Source: MKUN01 sp964481425
Lineage (GTDB): Bacteria > Bacteroidota > Bacteroidia > Chitinophagales > Chitinophagaceae
DNA length: 64,000 bases
NCBI GenBank assembly: GCA_964481425.1
Contig: CAYZTM010000014.1
Span: 1-64,000, forward strand
Direction of reading: 5' to 3'
Part shown: piece after piece, positions 61,218-64,000 of the stretch
Numbering within the stretch: position 1 is the first letter of the stretch
Layout: the number at the start of each line of letters is the position of its first letter
Program-made: the position numbers and the translations under genes
Notes under the pieces: generated by a model
What the model saw: the letters and a program-made list of their open reading frames with translations, nothing else
Told to the model about the DNA's origin: nothing
Database searches by the model: none

Positions 61218-61225
61218 TACTTTTA
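61218..61225 (+). promoter_or_regulatory. Near-consensus -7 box TACTTTTA for the XRE gene
   Basis: One mismatch to TAnnTTTG. The predicted mRNA start near 61229 supports the ATG at 61262 over the TTG at 61229. Confidence 0.4.
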
Positions 61226-61261
61226 CACTTGAACTTATTCCCTCAATCAAAACACCGGCTT

Positions 61262-61594
61262 ATGAACCTCGGCAAAGCAATAACCTTAGTGCGAAAGCAG
61301 CTAGGAATAAAACAATATGAGCTTGCAGAATTGGCTAGCATTTCCCAGACCAGTTTATCGCAAATAGAAACAGGCTTCAAACGCCCCAGCCCACGCACAC
61401 TTACAAAAATATGTGCCGCGCTCGAAATACCCGATTCGGTATTATACATACTGGGCATGCAGGATACAGATGTACCTGAGAGCAAAAAGAAGATATACGC
61501 CCTGATCTTTCCCTCCATTAAGAGCCTCACGATGCAAATGGTCACTAATAAAGACACCTTTGTTGTGGATAGCCTCGAAGCATTAATAGGTTAG
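61262..61594 (+). CDS. XRE-family transcriptional regulator
   Basis: A 110-residue DNA-binding protein. The Cro/CI-type helix-turn-helix spans residues about 7-60: ITLVRKQLGIKQYELAELAS, then SQTSLSQIETGFKRPSPRTL. A C-terminal helix may dimerise. No ligand domain is visible. The target may be nearby genes; nothing in the sequence decides it. The ATG at 61262 is chosen because the TTG at 61229 lies at the predicted mRNA start. Confidence 0.9.
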   Translation: MNLGKAITLVRKQLGIKQYELAELASISQTSLSQIETGFKRPSPRTLTKICAALEIPDSVLYILGMQDTDVPESKKKIYALIFPSIKSLTMQMVTNKDTFVVDSLEALIG

Positions 61595-61624
61595 GCCGGG
61601 TTTCAAATTGCAATCATCTAAGAA

Positions 61625-61657
61625 CAAAAAAGCCGGGAAGCGATCGCTTCCCGGCTT
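61625..61657 (-). terminator. Terminator after the T9SS type B gene
   Basis: Perfect 26-base palindrome AGCCGGGAAGCGA/TCGCTTCCCGGCT (61631-61656), with a T run after it on the minus strand. Confidence 0.85.
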
Positions 61658-61683
61658 GTAGAAATATCAAATAGTGTTCGTAA

Positions 61684-62946
61684 CTACCTTATCAGTGTTA
61701 CATCACCTTTAAGGATGTGTTCCCTGTTTTGAAGGTCTCTTACACGGAGGAAATACATATAAGTGTCCATGTCCAGTCCATCGCCGGCCCAGTCATTCTT
61801 ATAGTCTACTGCCGTATACACCATCCTGCCCCAGCGGTCATATATCTTCAACTCATTACTGCGGTACTTCTCTAAACCCTTAATAGCAAAGTAATCGTTC
61901 TTACCATCTCCATTGGGCGTAAAGCCACTAACAATGAATAAAGGAGGGTCGCTTGAAATAGTATCGATCAGGGCAAGCACATGCGCACCATTATCGTCAA
62001 AACGATAATGCATCATATGGTCTGTGCCCTCACCGGCTTCCGTAGCATCAAAATAGTACATACCGTCCACCCAGTGATGATCTTCCGTCATCCAGCGGGC
62101 AAGACCTGTATATGGTCCACCGTCTTCTTCAGCATTGTAGGCCAGCTTCACGTCTGCAGCACCTACGCCTGATATCGAATGAACTACATGATAAAAGCGG
62201 TCATTGATCTTGTTGAAGTTAGATACGAATATCTTATTGCGGTCAAAGCCATCCAGGTTCGGATCGTAGTTCTGGAACTGGGCGCCCAGTACACCATCAT
62301 CAGTAGGCACAGCATTTACAGGCCTGTACCTGTAGGGCGCTCCGCCACCCAATGGATAGTCGTAGGATGCTCCTCCACTCACAGAACGTATCAACCTGCC
62401 CAAAGGCGCGCCACTGGTATTCACATAACCCGTACTGCGCGTAATGGCTCCGGTATTGGTATTGGTCACCCACATATCATTACCGTTCACATCCAACTGA
62501 TTATTGTTCAGGTTCAGGTTACGCGTCACTTTCGTATTTACACGCAGCACCTTCCTGTCCCAGCCCTCAAGGCTAAGCGTAGGGAAGGCGGTGGTCTGGT
62601 AACCCTGTATCTCCTGTACTCCTGTTATCAGCTTCACATCTCCCGTAGATGCCGGGTCAAAGGCCTCGTTCTTATTCTCATTATCATTGGCCCAGTTACC
62701 CGTTATCTCCATCACACCGTTATGCAGTATCGTACCGTCCGTAAAACTCACATCACCATTCACCCGCACCATCGTTCCCTGGTCGGTAAAGATACTGGCG
62801 CCCTGTATGTTAAGAATTGCCTGGGCATAGGTACGGTCATGAAGACACGTCAATAATAAAATGCAATAGCCAGCCTTAACAGCATTTCGTTGCTTTCCAT
62901 TTAAAGACTGCAAAACATTCATAAGAATACATTTCGTTGAATTCAT
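61684..62946 (-). CDS. T9SS type B sorted protein
   Basis: A 420-residue exported surface protein. The signal region AVKAGYCILLLTCLHDRTYAQ follows a short N-terminal extension. A beta-helix-like middle has Asn-rich ITGNWANDNENKNEAFD and QLDVNGNDMWVTNTNTGAIT. The C-terminal type B T9SS sorting domain has FTPNGDGKNDYFAIKGLEKY and LKIYDRWGRMVYTAVDYKND. It starts 15 bases after the preceding repeat-protein gene, so the two form an operon. The ATG at 62922 is an alternative start. Confidence 0.86.
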   Translation of the reverse strand: MNSTKCILMNVLQSLNGKQRNAVKAGYCILLLTCLHDRTYAQAILNIQGASIFTDQGTMVRVNGDVSFTDGTILHNGVMEITGNWANDNENKNEAFDPASTGDVKLITGVQEIQGYQTTAFPTLSLEGWDRKVLRVNTKVTRNLNLNNNQLDVNGNDMWVTNTNTGAITRSTGYVNTSGAPLGRLIRSVSGGASYDYPLGGGAPYRYRPVNAVPTDDGVLGAQFQNYDPNLDGFDRNKIFVSNFNKINDRFYHVVHSISGVGAADVKLAYNAEEDGGPYTGLARWMTEDHHWVDGMYYFDATEAGEGTDHMMHYRFDDNGAHVLALIDTISSDPPLFIVSGFTPNGDGKNDYFAIKGLEKYRSNELKIYDRWGRMVYTAVDYKNDWAGDGLDMDTYMYFLRVRDLQNREHILKGDVTLIR

Positions 62947-62961
62947 ACTAATAGATGTTTG

Positions 62962-64000
62962 CTACTTAGCATTGCCACTAAGCGGTTGTGTTGGAGCATT
63001 ATTTCGGGTAGATAGATTGACTTTTTCAGCTTCAGCTGTTGGAGCATCTGTGGGAGCCGGCTCAAAACGTATATCGGCATTTCTTGAAATATGGCCATTG
63101 TTCAGTGCCTCATCCGCCCTGTTACAGGTGATCGTCCATTGGAAGGATACGTTAGAGGTCCCTCCGTTCAGCTCTACCACGTCAAATCCCGATTCGCTTT
63201 TGTTAGTTACATATACCCCTTTGCAATCTCCTTCCAGTTGTACAAAAACACGTAGTGGGTGTTTTTCATTAATGGTCACGTTCTTCGCAAAAGTGGGGTC
63301 CAATCTTATATGCGTCCGGCCATTGATCAATTGTCCCGATCCATAATCCTGGAAATATATTTCAGGTGTTTCGGGGCAATGCAGCACTACTGGTTTATCA
63401 TCAATATCCTTTGCAATTGTAGAGACTGTGCCTGATCCTAATATTTTGTATTGAGTCGCCCCCGACCAATAATCCACCCGGCAGAGTATCCCGCCATTAT
63501 TTGCGTATATCGCCTGTGATACGCCTAAGGACGTATTGTATGCAAATACACCGGTTGTCAGACCTGTGAATGCACCACCTTGTCCTGCAGTCAGGTAGGA
63601 GCCCCCACCATTATTTCCCCATCCCATTACACCAGTCCCGTTTGTATTTGTGTTGGCACCATAAACGCCAAACCCTGCAGATTGCGCTGTTTGTCCATAA
63701 ACACCATTACCGGAGCTGGTATTTGATGTTGCAGTATTATAACCCAGAACACCCTGTGCATTGATTACACTAGTCGCAAAATACCCGCCGGTCCATACCG
63801 ATGATGCACCCAATACACCTACGGTAGTGGCAGTTCCGCTCGTGGTTGCCGTGAGGCTCGATCCGCTTGAAGTGCTGGCGTTGAAGTAGCCAACTGGGTT
63901 AGTATTAGAAAGTGTAGCTACTGTCGGCGTTGCACCTACATAACCCAAATATGCATCATTACCTGCCGATGCTGAACCGTGTACTGCATATCTGCCGGCT
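62962..64000 (-). CDS. Glycine-rich repeat protein, C-terminal part (partial)
   Basis: Open to the window edge; at least 346 residues are visible, with the N-terminus beyond 64000. It has irregular glycine/asparagine-rich repeats of the type GVLGYNTATSNTSSGNGVYG and GVYGANTNTNGTGVMGWG (to about 150 residues from the visible start). A compact C-terminal domain of about 150 residues (PEIYFQDYGSGQLINGRTHI) ends with an acidic/Ala-rich tail. It resembles beta-structured surface or fibre proteins. It has no sorting domain of its own and is read with the T9SS type B gene. Phage-tail origin is possible but unsupported by neighbours. Confidence 0.7.
   Translation of the reverse strand, partial: AGRYAVHGSASAGNDAYLGYVGATPTVATLSNTNPVGYFNASTSSGSSLTATTSGTATTVGVLGASSVWTGGYFATSVINAQGVLGYNTATSNTSSGNGVYGQTAQSAGFGVYGANTNTNGTGVMGWGNNGGGSYLTAGQGGAFTGLTTGVFAYNTSLGVSQAIYANNGGILCRVDYWSGATQYKILGSGTVSTIAKDIDDKPVVLHCPETPEIYFQDYGSGQLINGRTHIRLDPTFAKNVTINEKHPLRVFVQLEGDCKGVYVTNKSESGFDVVELNGGTSNVSFQWTITCNRADEALNNGHISRNADIRFEPAPTDAPTAEAEKVNLSTRNNAPTQPLSGNAK

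Noticed and set aside
61631..61656. 26-base perfect palindrome considered as recombination site or operator
   Set aside because: A T run follows it on the minus strand just after a stop codon, as expected for a terminator.
62962..64000. Prophage tail-fibre gene
   Set aside because: Repeats are similar in style, but no phage structural, lysis or integrase gene is visible and it shares an operon with a T9SS protein.

Overview
The window reads as chromosomal DNA of a member of the Bacteroidota, probably close to the Chitinophagaceae. Four signs support this. Several proteins carry type IX secretion (T9SS) sorting domains. Many genes have the Bacteroidota-specific -7 promoter motif TAnnTTTG, and Shine-Dalgarno sequences are not evident. 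There is a DUF4476 protein and a PCMD-type surface protein. The elongation factor P carries an unusual loop that I associate from memory with Chitinophagaceae. The family name is an inference. I saw no rRNA, tRNA, CRISPR array, insertion sequence or prophage core, and no gene-free stretch longer than about 300 bases. A run of ten Ns (55244-55253) marks an assembly gap.

Layout. 1-3.6 kb: 3' end of the housekeeping sigma factor gene, then a leftward pair (Ntn-hydrolase acyltransferase plus GT2-DUF2062 glycosyltransferase). 3.7-10.6 kb: aldo/keto reductase, imidazolonepropionase, then a rightward run efp-accB-accC-rfbB-rfbA that joins translation, fatty-acid synthesis and dTDP-sugar synthesis. 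10.6-17.3 kb: a surface-polysaccharide-like group with an SDR, two GT4-like glycosyltransferases, a Gfo/Idh/MocA oxidoreductase and a bi-domain oxidoreductase. 17.3-24.1 kb: a redox and anion-export neighbourhood. It holds a Cys-rich hemerythrin-like protein, DUF1634 and TauE/SafE on the minus strand, and a THEP1-like NTPase, FdhD, a DUF7009-like protein and an FdhF/YdeP molybdoenzyme on the plus strand. 24.3-38.1 kb: DUF763, desaturase, TPR protein, gyrA, M1 peptidase, orphan biotin carrier, DUF4476 protein, small lipoprotein, pyruvate dehydrogenase E1 beta and a geranylgeranyl-reductase-like flavoprotein. 38.1-48.6 kb: TonB-dependent receptor, PCMD/T9SS protein, LTA4-hydrolase-type M1 peptidase, NAD(P)-binding protein, C1 peptidase, ClC antiporter and GNAT acetyltransferase. 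48.6-54.3 kb: two large tandem paralogous T9SS adhesin-like proteins. 55.1-64 kb: Kup potassium transporter, membrane protein, OmpA-like protein, stress protein, ferredoxin divergent from a LuxC-like acyl-CoA reductase, XRE regulator, and a T9SS protein downstream of a glycine-rich repeat protein cut by the window edge.

Promoter motifs were useful for correcting starts. Several longest-ORF starts (desaturase, ClC, one M1 peptidase, the orphan biotin carrier, one T9SS protein) lie within or upstream of a promoter or terminator and were moved inward. At least five genes have the -7 box only 4-7 bases before the start codon, which implies leaderless or nearly leaderless mRNAs. Many strand switches carry a strong hairpin terminator, but four convergent pairs overlap or lie within 4 bases and have none.
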